Assembly (NCBI RefSeq): GCF_005937185.1
Contig: NZ_VCNI01000002.1
Location: forward strand, 1,426,001-1,490,000
DNA length: 64,000 bases
Direction: 5' to 3'
Source of the DNA: Flagellimonas algicola
Lineage (GTDB): Bacteria; Bacteroidota; Bacteroidia; Flavobacteriales; Flavobacteriaceae
Shown: positions 1 through 7,095 of the stretch, in pieces
Position numbering within the stretch: the first letter of the stretch is position 1
How the letters are laid out: each line of letters begins with the position of its first letter
Notes under the pieces: model-generated
The model's input: the letters and a program-made list of their open reading frames with translations, nothing else
Databases searched by the model: none
What the model was told of the DNA's origin: nothing
Program-made: the position numbers and the translations under genes

Positions 1-344
1 ATACGGTAGCACAAGGTGAGCTGGTCGGCATCCATGTGCAGGTGGCCTTGATCTAAAGGGCTGGGCAGGTGCAGCATGGAACCCAGATAAAAACCCTGCT
101 TGGTAGGAAGCACAAAATCAAAGGAAAAGTTGAAGACGGGATTGTCCGCCACCAGCATTTGAACCAGGCCTTTATGGGTTTTTTTACAGAGCATGATGCG
201 GCTATGTTGTTTGAGCACGGGTAGAAAGGGAAGTTGGTTTTGGCTGTTGAGCACCAGATGATCGGCAAAGATGATTTCCATACAGGTGTAAGGACTTTGG
301 TGGACGAAGTCTTGAATGGTTTGCAGAATGGGTGTGGTTGGCAT
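1..344 (-). CDS. Conserved protein of unknown function, C-terminus cut by window edge
   Basis: Reading on the minus strand from an ATG at 344 gives 114 residues with no stop before the window edge, so the 3' end lies outside. The translation clearly matches the gene at 19407-19850: both contain YLGSMLHLPSPLDQGHLHMD followed by a variable residue and DQLTL, and both start with a segment of the type xTIxDFxHxSP. No known domain is recognised, and there is no signal peptide or membrane segment, so it is probably cytoplasmic. It is divergent from a tandem set of XRE-type regulators, exactly as the paralogue is. Function unknown; being a real gene is well supported by the paralogy. Confidence 0.75.
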   Translation of the reverse strand, partial: MPTTPILQTIQDFVHQSPYTCMEIIFADHLVLNSQNQLPFLPVLKQHSRIMLCKKTHKGLVQMLVADNPVFNFSFDFVLPTKQGFYLGSMLHLPSPLDQGHLHMDADQLTLCYR

Positions 345-419
345 AGGTGTAGGTTAGAGGATTGGATGTTTGGATTGTTGGATTTTTAGATGAGGCTGAT
401 TGGGTAAAGATATAAAAAA

Positions 420-433
420 GGTTGTAAACAACC
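420..433. promoter_or_regulatory. Perfect palindrome upstream of first XRE gene, candidate operator
   Basis: GGTTGT, AA, ACAACC forms a perfect 6-2-6 inverted repeat between the divergent unknown gene and the first XRE gene. Its position about 50 bp before the start codon fits autoregulation by an XRE dimer. The paralogous locus has a similar short palindrome at 20049-20060. Binding is inferred. Confidence 0.45.
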
Positions 434-482
434 TATTGTATTCAATTGGTTGAATAAAACTTCTTGTTTGCATTTTTGAGTT

Positions 483-731
483 ATGTCAAAGCGTGAACGA
501 AAAAAAGAAATGCCAGATTTCTGTATAGCCTTTGGGAAGCATCTTAGGACCTTGAGAATTGAAAAAGAATTGAGCATTGAAGAAATTGCCTTTAAAGCAG
601 GGATTGATGCCCAAAACCTAAGAAAATATGAATTAGGTAAACAGGAAATGAAAATTTCCATGATGAAGAGAATTGCTGATGCATTTGAGATCAGCACATC
701 TGAATTGTTAGCTTTTGATAAACGAGGTTAA
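483..731 (+). CDS. XRE-family small DNA-binding protein
   Basis: This 82-residue protein is essentially a single Cro/C1-type helix-turn-helix domain. The pattern FGKHLRTLRIEKELSIEEIAFKAG, recognition helix around NLRKYELGK, then a hydrophobic helix near FEISTSELL, is typical of the fold (about residues 16-78). It starts with ATG following a short spacer. It is first of three tandem XRE genes that are divergent from the unknown gene at 1-344. There is no effector domain, so it probably works as a dimeric transcription regulator, perhaps of its own operon. The two following genes are related, suggesting local duplication and divergence. Confidence 0.85.
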   Translation: MSKRERKKEMPDFCIAFGKHLRTLRIEKELSIEEIAFKAGIDAQNLRKYELGKQEMKISMMKRIADAFEISTSELLAFDKRG

Positions 732-753
732 GATATTCTAGCATTGCTGTCGT

Positions 754-987
754 ATGAGCGAACAAGGCGACCATAATGTTGATTTTCTTCGGCAATTGGC
801 CAATCGGATAAAATCACTAAGAGATAATCGAAACCTTACTCAGGAGGACGCTTATAATGACACAGGAATTCACTTTGGGAGGATAGAAACGGGTCGCTGG
901 GACCCCAAATTCAGCACAATTCGGAGGATTTCGGAATACTTTGAATTGACTATAACCGAATTTTTTGCAGAGGGTTTTGAGGAATAA
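754..987 (+). CDS. XRE-family small DNA-binding protein
   Basis: A 77-residue single-domain HTH protein: FLRQLANRIKSLRDNRNLTQEDAYNDTG for helices 1-2, HFGRIETGRWDPKFST for the recognition helix and loop, and ISEYFELTITEFF for the final helix. It lies 22 bp after the preceding XRE gene and overlaps the possible start of the next, so the three are probably co-transcribed. No other domain is visible. Role as a regulator is inferred from family membership. Confidence 0.85.
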   Translation: MSEQGDHNVDFLRQLANRIKSLRDNRNLTQEDAYNDTGIHFGRIETGRWDPKFSTIRRISEYFELTITEFFAEGFEE

Positions 988-1216
988 ATTGAGCAGGGAA
1001 GAAAAGTTGTTTGTAAGAGACTTTGGATTGCACCTGAGAGCTTTGCGGGAAGAAAGAAATTTATCGCAAACCAAATTGGAGGCCATTGCTGGATTATCCA
1101 AAAATCAAGTGTGGCGCATTGAGAATAGCGAAGTAAACACCACTATTTCCAATTTGGTGTTACTTGCAAAAGCCTTGGATGTTAAGATTGAAGAGCTTTT
1201 TGAGTTTAGGAGGTGA
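965..1216 (+). CDS. XRE-family small DNA-binding protein
   Basis: Third tandem XRE gene, 83 residues if a TTG at 965 is used. The homologous part starts near LSREEK, and an alternative TTG at 989 would begin MSREEK and remove the overlap with the upstream gene; no ATG is available at this end. The domain ends with KALDVKIEELFEF, which matches the ending KALELEISELFEF of the protein at 20096-20335, so this copy is closer to the second module than to its own neighbours. The start codon is uncertain, the family is not. Confidence 0.75.
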   Translation: MQRVLRNKLSREEKLFVRDFGLHLRALREERNLSQTKLEAIAGLSKNQVWRIENSEVNTTISNLVLLAKALDVKIEELFEFRR

Positions 1217-1317
1217 TGTTTTGAGCTTTTGATTAATAAATTGGCCATTTGAATTGAAATATCTTTATCCAAACGCCGTGATGCATTTAATCATATTAGA
1301 ATATTAACCAAACCAAC

Positions 1318-3042
1318 ATGCAGGAAAAGACAAACTTCCAACAATTTGAAAATCTAGACGAAGAACAATTACCCGTCGCTAAACACAAATTACACGATTG
1401 GACTCATTTTGCGGGTCTCTACGCTGCCGAGCATGTCGCGGCTACAGAGTTTGTGATCGGAGCAACTTTTGTGGCGCTTGGCGCCAAGACGATGGATATC
1501 ATCTTAGGTCTTCTGATTGGTAATATTCTAGCGGTACTGAGCTGGAGATTCATCACTTCCCCAATTGCCGTTGATACACGCCTGAGCCTCTATACCTATC
1601 TGAATAAGATTGCTGGTGACTCGATGACTAAGCTGTACAATTGGGCCAATGTCATTATCTTTTCTGTGATATCTGCCGCGATGATCACAGTTTCATCAAC
1701 AGCGGTTCGCTTCGCTTTTAATGTTCCTGCACAACTCAATTGGTATCCCACCAATGCCTGGTTTATATTGATTGTTTTGGCCGTAGGCATAGTTGTGGTT
1801 TCTATTGCTATCTATGGTTTCAATGCCGTTTCTGAATTTTCAGGGATCTGCGCTCCTTGGCTCTTTGTGATGTTTACGAGTGGTGCCATGGTGTTACTCC
1901 CTGCCTTGTCTTTAGATGTATTGGATAAAACTTTACCTGCTGGATGGGCGGATTTTATAACCCTTGGCGACCAGAGTATCTGGACAGGCATCAACAGCGA
2001 TGGTGCTCCGGGAATTGGATTAGTCGAAGTCATTGGCTTTGGCTGGGCTGCTAATACAATTACACATTTCGGATTGATTGATATGGCCCTCCTACGTTTT
2101 GCTAAAAAGAAGAACTACGGATATGCCACCAGTACAGGCATGATGTTCGGTCATTATGTTGCATGGATAGCTGCGGGAATCATGGGCGCCGGTGCCGCCG
2201 TCATATTAGGAAAATCAATCGTTGAGCTTGATCCAGGTGATGTGGCCTATTATGCACTTGGCTGGTCAGGTTTTGTGATTGTTATTGTTGCCGGTTGGAC
2301 GACCGCGATTACGAATTTGTACAGAGCAGGTTTGGCCGCACAAGCTATTTTTTTCAATCATTCTCGAAAGAAAACGACTATTGTGGTTGGTATGGTCACC
2401 GTAGCTATCGCCTGTTTCCCTTTTGTATTTTCACAAATACTACCGCTACTGACCTATGCAGGGTTGCTGGTTGTTCCTGTGGGAGCTATTGTGTTTGCCG
2501 AACACCAGATTTTCCCTAGAATTGGCTTTACGCGCTATTGGTCTTCGTACCGAAAACTAACCTTTAGTATGCCTGCAGTTGCGGCTTGGGGCTTGGGCTT
2601 AGTCTTCGGATTTGGGTTGAATTTCTTAGATGTGATTTCCTTCTATTATCTGTTTATCCCTACATGGTTTTTTACCATCGCTGTATATACTTTGCTCGCA
2701 TCTAAATACGGAGCGAAGCAGGACTACCAGGAGGAAGTAAAAGAAGAAGAAGTTCGGATGGAAACGATTGAACGTTTTCAAGAGCAGCAAGCAAAGAATG
2801 AGCCAGCTATTTCTAAGGATGTTTCTTTATTCTCTAAAGGATTAAAATTCATAGCCATTTCGGCTTTGGTGGCCACTTTTGTGTTGGCCTGTAACGTGAC
2901 GTTCGGTAGCGCCACAGAATCGAATTATATTGAAAATCGGGAACTCTTTTATACGTATGCTTTCATCAGTACCATCATTTATTTTATACTGGCCTATTGG
3001 GCACTCAAACGTGGAAAATCAAAAACGGTAGCACTCCAATGA
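1318..3042 (+). CDS. NCS1-like (cytosine/purine/hydantoin permease type) transporter
   Basis: A 574-residue integral membrane protein with about twelve hydrophobic segments. The N-terminal part (DWTHFAGLYAAEH, then FVIGATFVALG) and the central region resemble the NCS1 nucleobase:cation symporter family. A charged stretch rich in E, K and Q (about residues 470-500) precedes the last two membrane spans, which is longer than in typical CodB-type proteins. The gene overlaps the next one by four bases (ATGA), so it is translationally coupled to a mannitol dehydrogenase-family enzyme. This context suggests that the cargo could be a polyol, sugar acid or related compound rather than a nucleobase; the substrate is inferred only. 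Confidence 0.75.
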   Translation: MQEKTNFQQFENLDEEQLPVAKHKLHDWTHFAGLYAAEHVAATEFVIGATFVALGAKTMDIILGLLIGNILAVLSWRFITSPIAVDTRLSLYTYLNKIAGDSMTKLYNWANVIIFSVISAAMITVSSTAVRFAFNVPAQLNWYPTNAWFILIVLAVGIVVVSIAIYGFNAVSEFSGICAPWLFVMFTSGAMVLLPALSLDVLDKTLPAGWADFITLGDQSIWTGINSDGAPGIGLVEVIGFGWAANTITHFGLIDMALLRFAKKKNYGYATSTGMMFGHYVAWIAAGIMGAGAAVILGKSIVELDPGDVAYYALGWSGFVIVIVAGWTTAITNLYRAGLAAQAIFFNHSRKKTTIVVGMVTVAIACFPFVFSQILPLLTYAGLLVVPVGAIVFAEHQIFPRIGFTRYWSSYRKLTFSMPAVAAWGLGLVFGFGLNFLDVISFYYLFIPTWFFTIAVYTLLASKYGAKQDYQEEVKEEEVRMETIERFQEQQAKNEPAISKDVSLFSKGLKFIAISALVATFVLACNVTFGSATESNYIENRELFYTYAFISTIIYFILAYWALKRGKSKTVALQ

Positions 3043-4523
3043 AAACACCAATACAACTTCAACAACAAAATTTAGAAGAATTGGGAAGCCGTATGCCCGT
3101 GCCGATATATAACCGCACCGACAATAAAATTGGAATTGTACATGTCGGCGTTGGCGGATTCCACCGTGCACATCAAGCGTATTATTTGCATCAACTAAGA
3201 CAGCTGGGGGAAGCCTCAGACTGGGGAATCTGTGGAATCGGTTTACGCGAAGCAGATACTAAACTAAGTAATATTTTAAAAAAGCAAGACCATCTTTATA
3301 CACTAATGGTTAAGCATCCAGACGGAAAAATCGAACCCGAAATAATTGGGTCGATTGTAGATTTTAAAATGGGAACCACAGATCCCGAAACCGTTATCGC
3401 TCGAATGGCAAGTGTGGATACAAGAATTGTATCACTGACGATTACCGAAGGAGGTTATAATTTCAACCCCACCACGGGAGAATTCAATTTTGACAATCCA
3501 GATATACAACATGAACTTCGTCACCCGCATGACCCAATAACCATCTATGGGTTTTTAACGGCGGCTCTAAAAAGACGCCGCGCCGCCAAGTTACCTGCTT
3601 TTACCATTTTGTCTTGTGATAATATTGAACATAATGGAGATATGATGCGTAAAATGCTTCTTGCTTTTGCCAAAGAGCAAGATAAGGGCTTGGCAAAATG
3701 GATTGCACAAGAAGTCTGCTTTCCCAATAGCATGGTCGATCGTATTACGCCGGTAACAGCCAAAGCAAATATCGATACTATAGCTCAAAACTATAGCGTA
3801 GCTGATGCGTGGCCAGTGACGTGCGAACCTTTTATACAATGGGTGGTAGAAGATAAATTCTCGAATGGACGACCAGCATTTGAAAAAGTAGGCGTACAAT
3901 TTGTACATGATGTAGGGCCGTATGAGAAAATGAAATTAAGACTCCTAAATGCAGGGCATTCAGTTTTAGGAATTTTGGGAGCAATTCATGGTAACCCGAC
4001 CATCAATGCTTGTGTAGAAGATGAAGTCTTTGCAAACTACTTACGTGTATTTTTAGACGAAGAAGCTACTCCTATTTTAGGGGACGTTGAAGGCATTAAT
4101 TTGGAGGACTACAAAGACAGCCTCTTTGAACGTTTTTCCAACCCTAATATAAAAGACAGCGTTGGCCGTATTTGCTCAGAAAGCTCGGCCAAACTACCTA
4201 AATTTTTAATCCCAACCATACATGAAAATTTAGCAATAGGAGGAAGTATCAAATTCGGCACCTTGGTCATAGCAGCATGGTGCTACTACAGTGATAAAAA
4301 AGTAGACCAACAGGGAAAACCACTCGAAATTATTGATGCAATGTCGAATGAATTACACCAAGTGGCATCAGAATCGAAAAATGACCCATTAGCCTTCATT
4401 AAGCAAGAAAATCTGTTTGGAGGTCTTGCAAAAAACGATGATTTTACTAGAACCTACACCTCAATGTTACAGAAGTTGTATACAGGTTTTAGGATCAATG
4501 AATTGATGCAAAGTATGATTTAG
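3039..4523 (+). CDS. Mannitol dehydrogenase-family NAD(P)-dependent polyol/hexuronate oxidoreductase
   Basis: 494 residues, the usual length for the long-chain mannitol 2-dehydrogenase/fructuronate reductase family. The start is the ATG of an ATGA overlap with the permease gene; an upstream in-frame start at 2997 would lie deep in that gene. The N-terminal nucleotide-binding segment reads VHVGVGGFHRAHQ. The catalytic signature K-x4-N-x2-H is present as K299, N304 and H307 within KLRLLNAGHS. The enzyme interconverts a polyol or hexonate with its keto form; mannitol/fructose is the best-known pair, but fructuronate/mannonate is possible. Coupling to the upstream permease suggests uptake followed by oxidation of one substrate. 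Confidence 0.9.
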   Translation: MKTPIQLQQQNLEELGSRMPVPIYNRTDNKIGIVHVGVGGFHRAHQAYYLHQLRQLGEASDWGICGIGLREADTKLSNILKKQDHLYTLMVKHPDGKIEPEIIGSIVDFKMGTTDPETVIARMASVDTRIVSLTITEGGYNFNPTTGEFNFDNPDIQHELRHPHDPITIYGFLTAALKRRRAAKLPAFTILSCDNIEHNGDMMRKMLLAFAKEQDKGLAKWIAQEVCFPNSMVDRITPVTAKANIDTIAQNYSVADAWPVTCEPFIQWVVEDKFSNGRPAFEKVGVQFVHDVGPYEKMKLRLLNAGHSVLGILGAIHGNPTINACVEDEVFANYLRVFLDEEATPILGDVEGINLEDYKDSLFERFSNPNIKDSVGRICSESSAKLPKFLIPTIHENLAIGGSIKFGTLVIAAWCYYSDKKVDQQGKPLEIIDAMSNELHQVASESKNDPLAFIKQENLFGGLAKNDDFTRTYTSMLQKLYTGFRINELMQSMI

Positions 4524-4710
4524 AGCAGTTAGCCAGAATTGCATACCGATTAGTCAATTGAAAAAACGCATCACAACAACGTGTATAATTAATTGCCGCG
4601 GAATTTCCTTATAAGAAAATCGCTTACATTAATTATCTTAACCAATAACGGAAAATGACTTACACCCTTTCCCGCAACTAATCATACTCACAACCGTTAG
4701 GCCTTGCTGC

Positions 4711-4753
4711 CGCAAGATTACCCGGTCAAGCTGGGTGCAAGCGTATCTTGTGG
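4711..4753 (+). repeat. Dispersed hairpin repeat, copy A
   Basis: The outer arms are CCGCAAGAT and ATCTTGTGG; the inner arms are ACCCGG and CTGGGT (one G-T pair) around a TCAAG loop. The same unit recurs at 5297, 6108, 21694 and 24789 in the same orientation. Arm substitutions between copies keep pairing. Confidence 0.8.
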
Positions 4754-4760
4754 GTTTCAA

Positions 4761-4782
4761 GTTTACTTTGTTTTAATTGGTG
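4761..4782 (+). promoter_or_regulatory. Repeat tail, candidate promoter for the gene at 4835
   Basis: GTTTACTTTG followed by TTTTAA and TTGGTG. TTACTTTG is one mismatch from the Bacteroidota -7 box TAnnTTTG. The element ends 53 bases before the start codon. Equivalent elements stand 41-66 bp upstream of four other genes in the window. Confidence 0.45.
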
Positions 4783-4834
4783 AGATGTAATAACGGGTCC
4801 GAAAGTGGCTGTAGCGATGATTTAACAGAATAAA

Positions 4835-5272
4835 ATGAAATACTATTGTGTCATTATTAGCTTCATGGGGTTTTGCGTAGCATCTTGTAAATTGACAAAT
4901 GATTCGGTTCAAAATCAAAATGTGATCTACGAGGCATGTGAACTTGCCGATAAGATAAATGATACAATTGTTGTTCGTGGAACCTATTCGACTTGTATGG
5001 AATATAGTTCCTTCAATCCGGTGAAAAGTGACGAATGTTACGATGCATTTGACATGGATCTTAGGTTTAATCAAGCGCATTTCACAAAAGAAGTTGAAGC
5101 TCGTTTGGATGAGATGTACGGGTGCGGGGTAAGTATAAAGTTGACCCTAAGGGGAATTTTGCGTAAGGAGAAAGATAGGAAGTATGGTCACTTGGGGAGC
5201 AATACTGCTGAATTTGATGTTTTAGATTTTATCGAATATGGTAAAGTGAAATTCAAGAAATTGAAAAACTAA
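4835..5272 (+). CDS. Small lipoprotein of unknown function
   Basis: 145 residues with a lipoprotein signal ending VASC (Cys at about residue 18). The mature part has a beta-rich look: DTIVVRGTYSTC near the start and VSIKLTLRGILR in the middle, and several cysteines (ECYDAF, GCGVS). The pattern DTIVVRG is reminiscent of KDTIKIKG in the lipoprotein at 6246, and both could be OB-fold-like, but this is a weak inference. The gene stands alone between two copies of the hairpin repeat (4711 and 5297). No known function. Confidence 0.7.
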   Translation: MKYYCVIISFMGFCVASCKLTNDSVQNQNVIYEACELADKINDTIVVRGTYSTCMEYSSFNPVKSDECYDAFDMDLRFNQAHFTKEVEARLDEMYGCGVSIKLTLRGILRKEKDRKYGHLGSNTAEFDVLDFIEYGKVKFKKLKN

Positions 5273-5296
5273 AAATACCCTTTTCCCCTCGCTCCC

Positions 5297-5339
5297 TTAA
5301 GATCACCCAGTCAAGTTGGGTGCAGGCGTATCTTGTGGG
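5297..5339 (+). repeat. Dispersed hairpin repeat, copy B
   Basis: Inner arms CACCCAG and TTGGGTG around TCAAG, outer arms TTAAGAT and ATCTTGTGG. It is preceded by CCCTCGCTCCC as in copy C. It lies between the lipoprotein gene and higB. Confidence 0.8.
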
Positions 5340-5345
5340 TTTCAA

Positions 5346-5367
5346 GTTTACTTTGTTTAATATGGTG
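5346..5367 (+). promoter_or_regulatory. Repeat tail following copy B
   Basis: GTTTACTTTG, TTTAAT, ATGGTG. It is upstream of the better-matching higB promoter at 5391-5422, so here the tail may be redundant or serve another role. Confidence 0.35.
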
Positions 5368-5390
5368 TCTTTATCATACGTTGCGCAACA

Positions 5391-5435
5391 TTTGTAAAAA
5401 CCTCCAAAATTACTTACCTTTGACGTTAGTAACGT
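5391..5435 (+). promoter_or_regulatory. higBA promoter with overlapping palindromic operator
   Basis: TTTG at 5391-5394 and TACCTTTG at 5415-5422 are separated by 20 bases, matching the Bacteroidota -33/-7 promoter. Immediately after comes the perfect inverted repeat ACGTTA, G, TAACGT (5423-5435), covering the expected transcription start. HigA antitoxins repress by binding such repeats at their own promoter, so this is a likely autoregulatory operator. Confidence 0.75.
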
Positions 5436-5446
5436 AAAACAGAAGC

Positions 5447-5728
5447 ATGATTGTTTCTTTTGGCTCAAAAGAGACCGAACAGATTTGGAACGGAATCAGG
5501 GCCAAAAAAATGCCACTTGAAATCCAAAATGCTGGACGACGAAAACTCAGAATGCTGAACAACTCTCAAGATCTAACGGACTTGAGAGTACCGCCATCAA
5601 ACCGACTGGAAAAATTATCGGGTAACCTGAATAATTTTTATAGCATTCGAATTAACAAGCAATGGCGGATAATTTTCAAGTGGAATAGGGGAAACGCAAG
5701 TGAAGTGGAAATAATCGATTACCATTAA
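5447..5728 (+). CDS. higB: HigB-type toxin (RelE/ParE superfamily)
   Basis: 93 residues, the family length. The core reads DLRVPPSNRLEKLSGNLNNFYSIRINKQWRIIFKW and ends with VEIIDYH, which is the diagnostic pattern of HigB mRNA interferases. The toxin would cleave translated mRNA on the ribosome unless bound by its antitoxin. It precedes the antitoxin gene by 11 bases, the reversed order characteristic of higBA. The promoter and palindromic operator are directly upstream. The pair is flanked by hairpin repeats B and C. Confidence 0.93.
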   Translation: MIVSFGSKETEQIWNGIRAKKMPLEIQNAGRRKLRMLNNSQDLTDLRVPPSNRLEKLSGNLNNFYSIRINKQWRIIFKWNRGNASEVEIIDYH

Positions 5729-5739
5729 AAAAAGAAAAA

Positions 5740-6042
5740 ATGGGGAAGTTGGTCAATGTACATCCTGGAGAAATACTTTATTTCGAATTTCTTGAGCCTA
5801 TGGAAATTTCGGCATACCGACTTTCCAAAGACTTGAAAATTCCGCAGACCAGAATTTCGGAAATCATAAAAGGGAGGCGAAGAATTACGGCGGATACTGC
5901 CCTTCGATTAAGCAAATATTTTGGGAATTCTGCCAAATTCTGGCTTGGACTTCAAGACGATTTCGATATTGAAGAGGAACGGGAGGAAAAGAGAACGGAA
6001 CTGGACGGAATTGAAAAGTTTGAAAATAAAAACGTAACCTAG
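5740..6042 (+). CDS. higA: HigA-type antitoxin, XRE-family HTH
   Basis: 100 residues. The N-terminus reads VHPGEILYFEFLEPMEISAYRLSKDL, followed by IPQTRISEIIKGRRRITADTALRLSKYFG and FWLGLQDDFD, all hallmarks of HigA addiction-module antitoxins. It should bind and neutralise the upstream toxin and repress the operon through its HTH domain. The C-terminal 25 residues are acidic and charged (EEEREEKRTE) and are probably flexible. The gene ends 66 bases before hairpin repeat copy C. Confidence 0.93.
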   Translation: MGKLVNVHPGEILYFEFLEPMEISAYRLSKDLKIPQTRISEIIKGRRRITADTALRLSKYFGNSAKFWLGLQDDFDIEEEREEKRTELDGIEKFENKNVT

Positions 6043-6107
6043 CACTGTATCTAGCTCAATTCGGTCGGAATTTCCATACGGAATTTCCAGCTTGATTCCC
6101 TCGCTCC

Positions 6108-6150
6108 CGCAAGATCACCCAGTCAAGCTGGGTGCAAGTACATCTTGTGG
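6108..6150 (+). repeat. Dispersed hairpin repeat, copy C (best match to consensus)
   Basis: Outer arms CCGCAAGAT / ATCTTGTGG (nine pairs with one wobble), inner arms CACCCAG / CTGGGTG (seven pairs), loop TCAAG. It follows higA and precedes the second small lipoprotein gene. Confidence 0.85.
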
Positions 6151-6158
6151 CATTCTTG

Positions 6159-6180
6159 GTTTAGTTTGTTTAAATTGGAG
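6159..6180 (+). promoter_or_regulatory. Repeat tail, candidate promoter for the gene at 6246
   Basis: GTTTAGTTTG, TTTAAA, TTGGAG, ending 66 bases upstream of the lipoprotein start codon. Same element as at 4761, 7881, 23444 and 25469. Confidence 0.4.
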
Positions 6181-6245
6181 TGATTAAACTGCCAGCTTTT
6201 AACTTGATCGGCCATGTGTTGTTCACCCAAAACCAAGTAAAACAT

Positions 6246-6629
6246 ATGCGTAGAATATTTTATATGTTATCTATCTCTATTTTGTTGCTAGCGTGTAAAA
6301 AAAGTATGGAGTATGGAAATGTAGAAGCCTTCAATAATTATGAATTTATTGATTTTCAATCCGTAGTTAAAAACCCAAATGAATTTTATAAAGACACCAT
6401 AAAAATAAAAGGACAAATAGTAATGTCTTCCCATAATGTTTCAATCACAGATGGAAGTTCTTGGATTTGGATTGATTCTTTTGGCCCTGCCTATGCTGAT
6501 GATAGTACCTATCACGATTTACATATGAAAAATGTGGAAATTCTTGGGGTATTTGATTTTAGGGAAAAAGGTTTTATGGATTCTTATGAGGGAAAGTTCA
6601 CGGAACTTTTTTACATCAAAATGTATTAA
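6246..6629 (+). CDS. Small lipoprotein of unknown function
   Basis: 127 residues when started at the ATG at 6246, which gives a clean lipoprotein signal (MRRIFYMLSISILLLACKK). An upstream in-frame start at 6180 would add residues that do not look like a signal peptide. The mature protein contains KDTIKIKGQIVMSSHNVSITDGSSWIWIDS and VEILGVFDFREKG, suggesting a small beta-barrel, possibly OB-like, but no family is recognised. It lies alone between hairpin repeat C and a repeat remnant at 6641. Confidence 0.7.
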   Translation: MRRIFYMLSISILLLACKKSMEYGNVEAFNNYEFIDFQSVVKNPNEFYKDTIKIKGQIVMSSHNVSITDGSSWIWIDSFGPAYADDSTYHDLHMKNVEILGVFDFREKGFMDSYEGKFTELFYIKMY

Positions 6630-6640
6630 AGTCAATTCCA

Positions 6641-6694
6641 CTTCCTTAAAATGTAATCTTGTGGTATTCTTGGTTTACTATTTCTAGTTTGGCG
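6641..6694 (+). repeat. Remnant of the hairpin repeat lacking the inner hairpin
   Basis: Contains AATCTTGTGG and a degenerate tail (GTTTACTA at 6673) spaced as in full copies, but the inner CACCCAG/CTGGGTG part is missing. Probably a decayed copy. Confidence 0.5.
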
Positions 6695-6704
6695 GTAACA
6701 TTGA

Positions 6705-6730
6705 GTTCGGGACACTCGAACTGACGTTTA
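6705..6730 (+). repeat. Dispersed flavobacterial repeat fragment
   Basis: GGGACACTCGAACTGACGTT is shared exactly with 23409-23428, where it is the right end of a longer imperfect inverted repeat. It sits between converging genes. Confidence 0.6.
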
Positions 6731-6746
6731 TGGGCACCTCAGAACA

Positions 6747-7004
6747 TTAGAGCTGTTGGGTTCTGATCCATCCCGCTTCGGGCAGTTCAAATTCATCTAC
6801 TTTCATGATCACCCGCTCCCCCTGCTGGTATTTATATTTTAGCAAGGTGCAATTGGCATTTTGTTCCAAATAGAACATCCTTACCCGTTTGGGCAAGGGC
6901 AGTCTTTTTTGTTCGCATTCCCGGTTCAAGCGGTTTTGGCCTATTTCCAATAGGAGCCTTTTTATGGCATACTTGTCCATATGTTTGAAGGTTGTATTTC
7001 TCAT
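6747..7004 (-). CDS. Small conserved-looking protein of unknown function
   Basis: 85 residues from the ATG at 7004, or 77 from a second ATG at 6980 (MDKYAIKRLLL); the start is uncertain. The protein is basic at the N-terminus and contains RLPLPKRVRMFYLEQNANC. There is no signal peptide. It is divergent from the SRAP gene. On its strand TATATTTG (7048 down to 7041) is a perfect -7 box. A tandem 15-bp direct repeat (ATAGGAAATAATCCA at 7005 and 7024 on the plus strand) occupies the leader. Function unknown. Confidence 0.55.
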   Translation of the reverse strand: MRNTTFKHMDKYAIKRLLLEIGQNRLNRECEQKRLPLPKRVRMFYLEQNANCTLLKYKYQQGERVIMKVDEFELPEAGWIRTQQL

Positions 7005-7038
7005 ATAGGAAATAATCCATAAAATAGGAAATAATCCA
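7005..7038. repeat. 15-bp tandem direct repeat in divergent promoter region
   Basis: ATAGGAAATAATCCA occurs at 7005-7019 and 7024-7038. The copies lie immediately upstream of the small minus-strand gene, downstream of its -7 box. A regulator-binding role is possible but not shown. Confidence 0.6.
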
Positions 7039-7095
7039 AACAAATATATTTAATTTTTAGCACAGGATATGTTAAATTGAAAGGAAAAATGGGGT

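Larger units (their letters stand above)
4524..4834. other. Intergenic region with hairpin repeat copy A and its tail
   Basis: No convincing gene. The second half holds the first copy of the hairpin repeat (4711-4753) and the promoter-like tail (4761-4782) upstream of the small lipoprotein gene at 4835. The first 180 bases are AT-rich without a recognisable feature. Confidence 0.6.

Noticed and set aside
2997..3038. Upstream in-frame start for the mannitol dehydrogenase-family gene
   Set aside because: The ATG at 3039 is in a typical ATGA overlap and gives the usual family length; the upstream start would lie inside the permease gene.
4697..4703. GTTAGGC, identical to an integron attC core-type sequence, near repeat copy A
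   Set aside because: It occurs next to only one copy of the repeat and has no complementary partner at the other end; by itself it is not evidence of attC.
5253..5468. Minus-strand open frame over hairpin copy B and the higBA promoter
   Set aside because: It is made of repeat and promoter DNA and is incompatible with the clear plus-strand higB promoter and start.
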